Assembly: GCA_019192545.1 (NCBI GenBank)
Contig: JAHCMI010000086.1
Span: forward strand, 1-35,542
Source: Rivularia sp. MS3
GTDB taxonomy: Bacteria > Cyanobacteriota > Cyanobacteriia > Cyanobacteriales > Nostocaceae
Length of the DNA stretch: 35,542 nt
Reading direction: 5' to 3'
Shown here: piece after piece, positions 1 through 7,882 of the stretch
How positions within the stretch are numbered: position 1 is the stretch's first letter
Layout of the letters: each line of letters begins with the position of its first letter
Program-made: the position numbers and the translations under genes
Notes under the pieces: generated by a model
Databases searched by the model: none
The model's input: only the letters and a program-made list of their open reading frames with translations
What the model was told of the DNA's origin: nothing

Positions 1-55
1 CCTATTCCCTATTCCCTATTCCCTATTCCCTATTCCCTATTCCCTATTCCCTATT
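1..55. repeat. Heptanucleotide short tandem repeat (CCTATTC)n
   Basis: Seven full copies plus a partial copy of CCTATTC run from the window edge, so the array may extend further left. Heptamer arrays of this kind (STRRs) are typical of intergenic DNA in filamentous cyanobacteria. Confidence 0.95.
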
Positions 56-154
56 TTCAATCTTTATTACCTCAAAGGTAATTGTTTCTCTCGAATACAG
101 CAATGATAATCAAAACAACAACGATGATTAATTCTGAATCGGAGAATCAAAGTT

Positions 155-529
155 ATGAAGACTGCAACTTATCGAAATCAAGAATCTGCATCTGGTATAT
201 TTTCAGCTAAATCGCTTTATTTGGTGCTGGTAATTATTGGAAGTATTGCACCTTGGAGTTTACTTTTAGAATTTTTTATTCACAATGGATTTTCGATTGA
301 ATTACTGATTCAAAAAGAATTTGATAATTATGCTGCTGCTGCATTTGGAACGGATTTATTAATTAGTGCATTAGTATTTCTATGTTTCGCTTTTTTGGAA
401 TTGAAGCGATTGGGTTTATCTCGTAATAGATTAATTATTTATATTGCAGCTACTTTTGGTGTTGGTTTAAGTTGTAGTTTGCCGCTGTTTTTATATTTTA
501 GGGAAGATGTTTTGAAGAGTAACAATTAG
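155..529 (+). CDS. DUF2834 family small membrane protein
   Basis: A 124-residue integral membrane protein of unknown function. Three hydrophobic segments are visible, at about residues 21-44, 66-85 and 92-113. The second half, with GTDLLISALVF, an acidic-basic loop LELKRLGL and the ending LPLFLYFRE, is what I recall of the DUF2834 family, whose members are about 110 residues and common in cyanobacteria. A GGAG sequence lies about a dozen bases before the ATG and supports this start. It stands alone: 154 bp of repeat-like DNA separate it from the next gene on the same strand. No role can be inferred beyond being a membrane protein; family assignment is by motif recognition only. Confidence 0.8.
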   Translation: MKTATYRNQESASGIFSAKSLYLVLVIIGSIAPWSLLLEFFIHNGFSIELLIQKEFDNYAAAAFGTDLLISALVFLCFAFLELKRLGLSRNRLIIYIAATFGVGLSCSLPLFLYFREDVLKSNN

Positions 530-535
530 TTCTTT

Positions 536-568
536 GTAGGGTGTGTTATCGCAGAGCGTAACGCACCA
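536..568. repeat. Imperfect palindrome of the GTGCGTTA/GTGCGTGACG repeat class
   Basis: GTAGGGTGTGTTATCGC is followed directly by an imperfect reverse complement ending GCGTAACGCACC. Related copies occur near 1116, 4289, 19090 and 29369. It lies just after the DUF2834 gene and could form a hairpin in its transcript. Just downstream (about 604-622) is CCGCAGAGAGCGCAGAGGT, which looks like another dispersed cyanobacterial repeat. Confidence 0.6.
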
Positions 569-682
569 ATTTTTGATTATTTCTAGAAAGTAATTAAATA
601 AAACCGCAGAGAGCGCAGAGGTAAGAAATAAAGAGAGATATTTTTTAAAAGTTAACCTATTTTTAGATACATTAATTAAATC

Positions 683-1096
683 ATGAAAAATTTAATTTTT
701 AATTTAGGCTTTGCAACAATTCTCACTCACGAACTTGATGCAATGACGCAATCGGAATGGAGACTTTTATTTATATTACGAAATCTACCAGAACAAAGCG
801 CGTCTGATGCTTTTGTTATTCTTCACGTACCGCTGATTGCAGTACTTTTATGGTTAACAAATAATGAATCTGAAATTATTAAAAATTGGTCGCGGATTGC
901 ACTTTCTGGATTTTTAGTCATTCATAGCGGACTTCATAAGCTATTAGAAAATAGTCCTAATTATACTTTTGATTCTTATCTTTCTTTGTGGTTAATTTAT
1001 GGTGGTGGTTTTTTGGGGTTTGTTTATTTAATTTTAGTTTTTGTGTCTTGGTTAAGCAAGAGCGATAAATCGCTTGCTACGAACCGAATACTTTAA
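683..1096 (+). CDS. Small membrane protein with HELDA motif (DUF6713-like)
   Basis: A 137-residue protein with three to four hydrophobic segments, at about residues 44-59, 69-86 and 100-124. Near the N-terminus it has THELDAMTQSEWRLLF, a motif I associate with a family of small cyanobacterial membrane proteins, possibly DUF6713. The match is from memory and uncertain. The conserved His-Glu-x-Asp followed by a Glu-Trp-Arg could be a polar cluster at the membrane edge, but no activity is known to me. There is no clear ribosome binding site. The gene faces ribBA on the other strand, and a palindromic repeat at 1116-1185 separates the two 3' ends. Confidence 0.7.
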   Translation: MKNLIFNLGFATILTHELDAMTQSEWRLLFILRNLPEQSASDAFVILHVPLIAVLLWLTNNESEIIKNWSRIALSGFLVIHSGLHKLLENSPNYTFDSYLSLWLIYGGGFLGFVYLILVFVSWLSKSDKSLATNRIL

Positions 1097-1115
1097 TACA
1101 TGATAATTAATAAAT

Positions 1116-1185
1116 GGTGCGTGACGGTATGTTCAAATTCTTCTGTTACACAGAATAAATTATCGTAACCGTCACAGCACCCTAC
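1116..1185. repeat. Palindromic repeat between convergent genes
   Basis: GGTGCGTGACGGTA near the left end pairs imperfectly with TAACCGTCACAGCACC near the right end, with a central spacer of about 40 bp. It fills almost all of the space between the 3' ends of the 683-1096 gene and ribBA, so it could act as a two-way terminator. It belongs to the same family as the elements at 4289 and 19090. Confidence 0.65.
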
Positions 1186-1196
1186 AGTTTAAAACT

Positions 1197-2921
1197 CTAC
1201 TTGCTAAAACTATAAATCTTCTGGGTTTCCAGTTCACCCCTGAGTGAAGAAGGTAATTGACTAATTTCAAAAGCTTGTCTATCTAATTTTATCTGTAACT
1301 TACTTAATGGGTCTACTCCAGATGAAATTAGAAATTCCAACTTTTGAACGTAAGGTAATTCAACAACTTTATCAAGAATGCTGGTAACAGCTTGTAAATA
1401 AGGATGGTCTTTTTCTTGATACCAATCTGCTGAAGCTACGTTAGCTTGGTCTAAACCTAAATGTACCATTAAAGATGGTTCGGTGAATAAAGCTAAACCT
1501 AAAGGACGAGTTTCTTCTTGCAATAATAAATGATGGGTTTTTGCTAAATTCCGTATCTTTTCTAAGCGCTCGTAACGTTGGGTAATTGATAAAGGCTCAT
1601 CTTGCCAATGTAGCGCTAGGGTTACTAAATAAGTTTGCAACAGCATATGACCTAGCTTTTTGGCTTTTGTTGCTAGATAATGCGTGTTGTAATCATTGGC
1701 TTCAATTAATAAAGGTACTCTGTCAACGACTTCCAAACCATAACCTTTTAAACCAGCAATTTTACGGGGATTATTGGTAATTAAACGTATATTATGTACG
1801 TTCAAATCCATCAGCATTTGCGCTCCCATGCCGTAGTCGCGTAAATCGGCAGGAAATCCTAACCGTTCGTTTGCTTCTACGGTATCTAGCCCCATATCTT
1901 GTAGAGAATAGGCTTTTAATTTATTAATTAACCCAATGCCGCGTCCTTCTTGACGCAGGTATACAACAACACCCTCCCCAGCATTTTCAATCATTTTCAA
2001 GGCTGCTTTTAACTGCATTCTACAGTCGCAGCGCAAGGAACCTAAAGCATCTCCGGTGAGACATTCGGAATGTACCCGCACCATTACAGGTTTATCCCCG
2101 AATTTTTCCGGGTCACCTTTAACAATGGCAACGTGTTCTTTATTATCAAGGGTATGGCGGTAAGCGTAGATTTTAAAATTACCGAATTCCGTAGGTAAAT
2201 CGGCAACGGTTTCGCGTTGAATTATTCGGTCGTAACGGAGACGATAACTAATCAAATCCGCGATGCTGATGATTTTCATTTTATGGTGCTTGGCATACTC
2301 GATTAATTCGGGTAGCCTTGCCATCGAACCGTCTGGATTTTGGATTTCACAAATTACCCCAGCCGGATACAAACCAGCTAATCGAGATAAATCTACAGCA
2401 GCTTCGGTATGTCCCGCTCGTTTGAGAACTCCTCCGTTTTTGGCGCGAATCGGAAAAATATGACCGGGACGGCGTAAATCTTCTGGTTTAGTGTGGGGGT
2501 TGAGCGCTACTTGAATCGTGCGAGCGCGATCTTCAGCGGAAATTCCTGTAGTAACTCCTAATTCTGGACCAGCGTCAATGCTGACAGTAAAAGCAGTTTG
2601 ATTAGTATCCGTGATGTTTTTCACCATCAAAGGTAAATCAAGTTCATCAAGGCGATCGCCAGTCATTGCCAGACAAATCAAACCCCTTGCTTCCACTGCC
2701 ATTAAATTGATTGTATCTGGTGTAGCAAACTGGGCTGCACAAATCAAATCACCTTCATTTTCTCGATTTTCATCATCTACCACTACCACAGAGCGACCAG
2801 CTTTCAAGTCAGCCAATGCGGAATCAATCGAATCAAATTTAAATGCTTGGGTTGAATCGGCAGTAACCGGGGTGGATTCCCCACCTTGCGGAGAGTGCGT
2901 TTCGATATTATGCTGCGACAC
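1197..2921 (-). CDS. ribBA: Bifunctional DHBP synthase / GTP cyclohydrolase II (RibBA)
   Basis: This enzyme makes both precursors of riboflavin: 3,4-dihydroxy-2-butanone 4-phosphate from ribulose 5-phosphate, and the pyrimidine precursor from GTP. Residues about 29-228 form the RibB domain, with DDENRENEGDL at 49-59 and the PGHIFPIRA / GHTEAAVDL motifs at 152-178. Residues about 235-430 form the RibA domain; SECLTGDALGSLRCDC places the zinc ligands at Cys287, Cys298 and Cys300, and YLRQEGRGIGL follows. A tail of about 140 residues (430-574) extends beyond GTP cyclohydrolase II and seems usual for cyanobacterial RibBA; its function is unknown to me. The start is GTG, because no Met precedes the RibB core. 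I see no FMN riboswitch in the 252 bp shared upstream with divergent argC. Confidence 0.97.
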   Translation of the reverse strand: MSQHNIETHSPQGGESTPVTADSTQAFKFDSIDSALADLKAGRSVVVVDDENRENEGDLICAAQFATPDTINLMAVEARGLICLAMTGDRLDELDLPLMVKNITDTNQTAFTVSIDAGPELGVTTGISAEDRARTIQVALNPHTKPEDLRRPGHIFPIRAKNGGVLKRAGHTEAAVDLSRLAGLYPAGVICEIQNPDGSMARLPELIEYAKHHKMKIISIADLISYRLRYDRIIQRETVADLPTEFGNFKIYAYRHTLDNKEHVAIVKGDPEKFGDKPVMVRVHSECLTGDALGSLRCDCRMQLKAALKMIENAGEGVVVYLRQEGRGIGLINKLKAYSLQDMGLDTVEANERLGFPADLRDYGMGAQMLMDLNVHNIRLITNNPRKIAGLKGYGLEVVDRVPLLIEANDYNTHYLATKAKKLGHMLLQTYLVTLALHWQDEPLSITQRYERLEKIRNLAKTHHLLLQEETRPLGLALFTEPSLMVHLGLDQANVASADWYQEKDHPYLQAVTSILDKVVELPYVQKLEFLISSGVDPLSKLQIKLDRQAFEISQLPSSLRGELETQKIYSFSK

Positions 2922-3173
2922 AGAGAATTTCTCGAAGAGCGAACGTTAATTTTTTTTAATAAATCTTATTTTACATTGTAGCTCTTTTGTGAAATACCGA
3001 AGCATAGTAGCAATGATTCGATAACATAGCAGAAGTGTCTACAACGCTCATAATGTTACTAATACCTAATTACATAACATTTTAAGCGCAATTGGCTCCA
3101 CAAAAGAAGCCAATATCAAGGCATTTTGGGAGTTATTGCATAAAAAGAAAAACATTGGATAGGAATTTAAAAC

Positions 3174-4232
3174 ATGGGCAATTTTAGGCGCGTACCCGTG
3201 GGAATTATTGGCGCGTCAGGATATGGTGGAGTTCAGTTAGTGCGGTTGCTGCTGAATCATCCAGAACTCGAACTGGTTTATTTAGGGGGTGAAAATAGTG
3301 CTGGAAAATCTTTTAGCGATATTTATCCTCATTTAGCTCACGTCGTAAACCTCAAAGTAGAAGCAGTAGAACCATTAGCAATTGCGCGTCGCTGCGAAGT
3401 CGTTTTTTTATCGCTACCCAATGCCTTAGCCTGCGAAATTGCGCCAAAACTGCTCGAATACGGATGCAAAGTCCTAGATTTATCAGCAGATTACCGATTC
3501 AGAGATTTGAAAACCTATAGTAATTGGTATGGCAGAAAGCGTCAAGACATTGAAACCGCTGCAAATGCTATTTACGGACTACCAGAACTTTATCGCGATC
3601 GCATTGCCGACACCCAATTAGTAGGCTGCCCCGGCTCCTATCCCACAGCCAGTTTGCTAGCACTTTCACCCCTCCTCAAACAAGGATTAATCGTACCCGA
3701 AACCGCCATCATCGACGGCAAAGGCGGTACATCAACTAGCGGAAGACAAACCGAAACTCATTTACTGCTATCCGAAGCAGACAACACCCTCGGAGCATTC
3801 AACGTCGCTCGTCACCGTCACACCCCAGAAATAGAGCAGATTTGCAGCGATTTAGCAGGGCATGAAGTCACCGTACAATTTACCCATCACCTCGTACCAA
3901 TGGTGCGCGGTATCTTAGCAACAGTATACGCAACACTCCGCGACCCCGGATTAGTAAGAGACGACTTAATTACTATATATAAAGCCTTTTATCGTAACTC
4001 CCCGTGGGTAAAAATTTGCGAACCAGGAGTTTACCCCCAAACAAAATGGACTCACGGCAGCAACCTTTGCTACATGGGTATAGAAGTTGACCCAAGAACC
4101 AGACGAGTAATTGTGATATCGGCAATCGACAACTTAATCAAAGGACAGAGCGGACAAGCAATTCAGTGTTTAAACATCATGATGGGCTGGGATGAAATGC
4201 TTGGATTACCGAAGTTAGGATTTTATCCGTGA
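3174..4232 (+). CDS. argC: N-acetyl-gamma-glutamyl-phosphate reductase homologue with Cys-to-Ser active site
   Basis: ArgC reduces N-acetylglutamyl phosphate to the semialdehyde with NADPH, the third step of arginine synthesis. The 352-residue length is normal. The N-terminal Rossmann motif [10 protein letters not shown] (residues 10-19) and the conserved [10 protein letters not shown] are present. However, the family's active-site segment, normally PGCYPTA with the catalytic thiol, reads [11 protein letters not shown], so residue 155 is Ser (codon TCC, 3636-3638). A Cys remains at 152, where cyanobacterial ArgC usually has one in addition to the catalytic one. A second departure is DGKGGTS where DAKSGTS is usual. 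The start is supported by AGGA at 3161, nine bases before the ATG. It may be a second, divergent ArgC copy rather than the working enzyme. Expression is likely from the ribBA-argC divergent spacer. Confidence 0.93.
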   Translation: MGNFRRVPVGIIGASGYGGVQLVRLLLNHPELELVYLGGENSAGKSFSDIYPHLAHVVNLKVEAVEPLAIARRCEVVFLSLPNALACEIAPKLLEYGCKVLDLSADYRFRDLKTYSNWYGRKRQDIETAANAIYGLPELYRDRIADTQLVGCPGSYPTASLLALSPLLKQGLIVPETAIIDGKGGTSTSGRQTETHLLLSEADNTLGAFNVARHRHTPEIEQICSDLAGHEVTVQFTHHLVPMVRGILATVYATLRDPGLVRDDLITIYKAFYRNSPWVKICEPGVYPQTKWTHGSNLCYMGIEVDPRTRRVIVISAIDNLIKGQSGQAIQCLNIMMGWDEMLGLPKLGFYP

Positions 4233-4288
4233 TTGGGCATGGGGATTGGGCATAGGGCATAGGGCATGGGGCATAGGATAATTAATTT

Positions 4289-4360
4289 GTAGGGTGCTGT
4301 GACGCTGTGAAAAAACTTGAACAAAAAACGAAACAATGATGATTCTAGCGTCACGCACCA
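4289..4360. repeat. Palindromic repeat, GGTGCGTGACG family
   Basis: GTAGGGTGCTGTGACGC opens the element and GCGTCACGCACCA closes it, giving imperfect terminal inverted repeats round about 45 bp. It is preceded by a GGGCAT(A/G) short tandem repeat (about 4233-4280). Same family as 1116-1185 and 19090-19160. Confidence 0.7.
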
Positions 4361-4397
4361 ATTAACACCAATTAACAATTAAAATCTTGTTAATTTC

Positions 4398-4471
4398 GTA
4401 GGTTGGGTTAGACACGAAATAAAATTTAAAAATACAACCCGAATTGATATTTTCGTGTCGTAACCCAACAT
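4398..4471. repeat. 74-bp palindromic repeat, GTAGGTTGGGTTAGACACGA family (copy 1)
   Basis: Starts GTAGGTTGGGTTAGACACGA and ends TCGTGTCGTAACCCAACAT, so the ends pair with one another with minor mismatches. Near-identical elements of the same length lie at 5508-5581 and 5821-5894, after the pentapeptide gene. No coding capacity; it looks like a non-autonomous MITE or REP-like unit. Confidence 0.8.
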
Positions 4472-4552
4472 CAAGATTATAGATAAAAAATAGAAATATA
4501 ATTTGATATTTTCAATTTCTCATATAATTCCATCAATCGGGAGTTAATAAAC

Positions 4553-4993
4553 ATGACAACATCTACTAACAAAATGGGGATTGTAACTACAAAAATAACC
4601 GTAACAAATTTAGTCGATGAAATATTAGCAGAAAGAGGTTTTATTCCCAACGAACAAATTCGCTCAATTACTTTAGATAATGTTTTAGTAGATACTGGTG
4701 CAACCCGTCTTTGTTTACCAGGAGATATTATTACTAAATTAGGATTACCTCTTGAAAGCGAAATTGACGTAAAAACAGCAGCAGGTATTCGTAAAACAAG
4801 GCTTTTTAAGCGAGCCAGTATAACAGTAGAAGGAAGAAAAGGTGAATTTACCTGCACCGAATTACCCGGAGGAGAAGACACACTTTTAGGTGTAATTCCG
4901 ATGGAAGAATTAGGATTGCAACCGGATTTAATTAATCAAAAATTGATTTTACTTCCTCAGACGGGGAAAGATACTTATCATACGATTTTGTGA
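4553..4993 (+). CDS. Retropepsin-like aspartyl protease family protein
   Basis: A 146-residue single-domain protein. LVDTGATRLCLP (residues 45-56) carries the DTGA signature of retropepsin-like clan AA aspartic proteases, with the catalytic aspartate at 47. LLGVIPMEELGLQPD near 111-125 matches the hydrophobic-Gly segment that follows in the fold. Proteins of this size must dimerise to form an active site, as retroviral proteases do. Such single-domain retropepsin-like proteins are common in cyanobacteria, but I know of no established substrate. GGAG near 4539 supports the ATG. The next gene begins 22 bp downstream on the same strand, so the two probably share a transcript. There is no signal peptide, so it is likely cytoplasmic. 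Confidence 0.85.
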   Translation: MTTSTNKMGIVTTKITVTNLVDEILAERGFIPNEQIRSITLDNVLVDTGATRLCLPGDIITKLGLPLESEIDVKTAAGIRKTRLFKRASITVEGRKGEFTCTELPGGEDTLLGVIPMEELGLQPDLINQKLILLPQTGKDTYHTIL

Positions 4994-5015
4994 TTTTTAA
5001 AGAGATGAAATAGTT

Positions 5016-5489
5016 ATGACTGCTGAGGAATTGTTGGAACAATATGAGAAAGGGGAAAGAGATTTTAGTGGGGTTGATTTGACTAAAGCTTCTTTGGAAG
5101 AATGTAGGCTAAATGGAATTAATTTTAGCCAAGCTATTTTGCGTCAAGTAAGCATGGCTTTCGTTGAATTAGTCAATGTCAACTTAGAAGGGGCTGATTT
5201 GACCGACATTGAAGTCTTTGACGTTTCTTGGAGAGAATGTAACTTGCAAAGTGCCAATTTGGAGAGAGCAATTTTAGTTGAATCTACTTTGGAAGATATC
5301 AATTTGACAAAAGCTAACTTAAGATTTTCTTGTTGGGGAGACACTACCCATTTGATTAACGCTGACTTGAGAGAAGCTATTTGGCAAGACATAAGTGATT
5401 ATCCTCTTAGACGAAACACTATTATGCCTGATGGAGAAGTAGTTACTGATGAAATAGAATTACCTGATGGCTCTAAAATTATTCCATAA
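5016..5489 (+). CDS. Pentapeptide-repeat protein
   Basis: A 157-residue protein in which residues about 18-120 follow the A(D/N)LxX five-residue periodicity: VDLTK, ANLER, INLTK, ANLRF and ADLRE are clear examples, with degenerate units between. Such proteins fold as a right-handed quadrilateral beta helix. Some mimic DNA and inhibit gyrase, but most cyanobacterial members have no known function. The last 25 residues leave the repeat pattern and form an acidic, Asp-Gly-rich tail. It is 22 bp after the retropepsin-like gene. The last 71 bp of the gene are duplicated just downstream as part of a tandem duplication (5419-6041), giving an orphan copy of the C-terminal tail. Confidence 0.9.
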   Translation: MTAEELLEQYEKGERDFSGVDLTKASLEECRLNGINFSQAILRQVSMAFVELVNVNLEGADLTDIEVFDVSWRECNLQSANLERAILVESTLEDINLTKANLRFSCWGDTTHLINADLREAIWQDISDYPLRRNTIMPDGEVVTDEIELPDGSKIIP

Positions 5490-5507
5490 ATTTATAGTTC
5501 GTAATTC

Positions 5508-5581
5508 GTAGGTTGGGTTAGACACGAACAAAAATTTAGGAATGAAACGCTAATTGATATTCTCGTGTCGTAACCCAACAT
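5508..5581. repeat. 74-bp palindromic repeat, GTAGGTTGGGTTAGACACGA family (copy 2)
   Basis: Same termini as the 4398 element, with a slightly different interior. It lies 18 bp after the pentapeptide stop codon and could fold as a long hairpin in the mRNA. Confidence 0.8.
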
Positions 5582-5655
5582 CAAAATTGTGAATAAACAA
5601 AAGCTTAATTTGATATTAAATTGTTAATAAAACTATTCCTATTTTCCATAAATTA

Positions 5656-5728
5656 ATGTTGGGTTACGGCGAAAAAGATAAATCTCTCGTTAAAAATCAT
5701 AATCTGTTTTTCGCCTAACCCAACCTAC
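5656..5728. repeat. Palindromic repeat, GTTGGGTTACGGCGAAAAA type
   Basis: The left end GTTGGGTTACGGCGAAAAA pairs with the right end TTTTTCGCCTAACCCAACC, with a single-base bulge. The outer bases GTTGGGTTA/TAACCCAAC are shared with the neighbouring GTAGGTTGGGTTAGACACGA elements, but the inner sequence differs (CGGCGAAAAA against GACACGA), so it is a sister family. Confidence 0.75.
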
Positions 5729-5731
5729 AAC

Positions 5732-5802
5732 CTATTATGCCTGATGGAGAAGTCGTTACTGATGAAATAGAATTACCTGATGGCTCTAAAATTATTCCAT
5801 AA
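5732..5802 (+). pseudogene. Orphan duplicate of the pentapeptide gene 3' end
   Basis: This 71-bp piece repeats the last part of the pentapeptide-repeat gene, reading MPDGEVVTDEIELPDGSK and on to the same stop codon. It has a possible ATG but no ribosome binding site and no repeat domain, so it is a by-product of the tandem duplication and probably not a gene. Confidence 0.8.
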
Positions 5803-5820
5803 ATTTATAGTTCGTAATTC

Positions 5821-5894
5821 GTAGGTTGGGTTAGACACGAACAAAAATTTAGGAATGAAACGCTAATTGATATTCTCGTGTCGTAACCCAACAT
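5821..5894. repeat. 74-bp palindromic repeat, GTAGGTTGGGTTAGACACGA family (copy 3)
   Basis: Duplicate of the 5508-5581 element, carried by the 313-bp period tandem duplication. Confidence 0.85.
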
Positions 5895-5968
5895 CAAAAT
5901 TGTGAATAAACAAAAGCTTAATTTGATATTAAATTGTTAATAAAACTATTCCTATTTTCCATAAATTA

Positions 5969-6041
5969 ATGTTGGGTTACGGCGAAAAAGATAAATCTCT
6001 CGTTAAAAATCATAATTTATTTTTCGCCTAACCCAACCTAC
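5969..6041. repeat. Palindromic repeat, GTTGGGTTACGGCGAAAAA type (second copy)
   Basis: Duplicate of the 5656-5728 element with two or three substitutions near its right arm. The duplication ends with this element's terminal CCTAC. Confidence 0.8.
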
Positions 6042-6138
6042 GAATTATGAACAAATAAACTTTAATTTACAGTTAAATAGTATTTAACACATTGATTTGG
6101 CGCTAAAGCGCAACTACGAGCGCAACTACGAACCAAGA

Positions 6139-6166
6139 AACCCGGATTTATCGTAAAAACCGGGTT
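6139..6166 (-). terminator. Hairpin downstream of eno, possible terminator
   Basis: AACCCGG (6139-6145) pairs with CCGGGTT (6160-6166), and the inner ATTT/AAAA extends the stem. On the minus strand it falls about 45-75 bp after the eno stop codon. The following T-run is poor (TTTCTTGG), so it may be only a dispersed repeat hairpin; the sequence resembles a common cyanobacterial AACCCGGTTT repeat. A GCGCAACTACGA repeat lies just beyond. Confidence 0.4.
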
Positions 6167-6182
6167 CCTAAAATCAATATTC

Positions 6183-6210
6183 CTAACTCTTAACTCTTAA
6201 CTCCTAACTT
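6183..6210. repeat. Heptanucleotide repeat (CTTAACT / CTCCTAACT)
   Basis: Four units of a TAACTCT/TAACTCC heptamer sit directly against the eno 3' end. Related arrays occur at 9569, 18540 and 35069. Confidence 0.8.
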
Positions 6211-6211
6211 T

Positions 6212-7608
<1,397 letters not shown>

Positions 7609-7882
7609 CATCTGAGCAGAGATTGAAAAATATTTTTGGTGGCCAGGGAATAGTTAGGAGTTAAAAGTTAAGAATTAGTAGTTGATTTGATTGATCGTGA
7701 CAACTTCTATTTCACTCCTATTCATCATAGGACTTTGGCTATTAGACTCGGAATTGCATTCCCAGACGGGCTAGGATATAAATATGTCAAACTAAATGCA
7801 ATCAACCACTTCCCTACTCCACGAGCCAGAAACTTTCATAATTAGCCAAAAGTCAACAATTATACTTATTGGTGTAAGTGTG

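Larger units (their letters stand above)
5419..6041. repeat. 313-bp period tandem duplication
   Basis: Positions 5419-5728 and 5732-6041 are two near-identical direct copies, separated by three bases. I see only a few substitutions, for example GTAGTTACT against GTCGTTACT, and CTGTTTTT against TTATTTTT near the right end. Each copy holds the end of the pentapeptide gene, one 74-bp GTAGGTTGGGTTAGACACGA palindrome and one reversed-type palindrome (ATGTTGGGTTACGGCG). The close identity implies a recent event. Confidence 0.95.

Noticed and set aside
2922-3173. FMN riboswitch before ribBA
   Set aside because: The spacer lacks the conserved FMN-aptamer sequence blocks and is only a short divergent promoter region.
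4477-4881. Minus-strand 134-codon open frame over the retropepsin-like gene
   Set aside because: It is antisense to a gene with clear family motifs, has no recognisable domain and overlaps a palindromic spacer.
5419-6041. CRISPR array suggested by alternating repeats
   Set aside because: The repeats are two long copies and palindromes of 73-74 bp, not short direct repeats with unique spacers of constant length; no cas genes.
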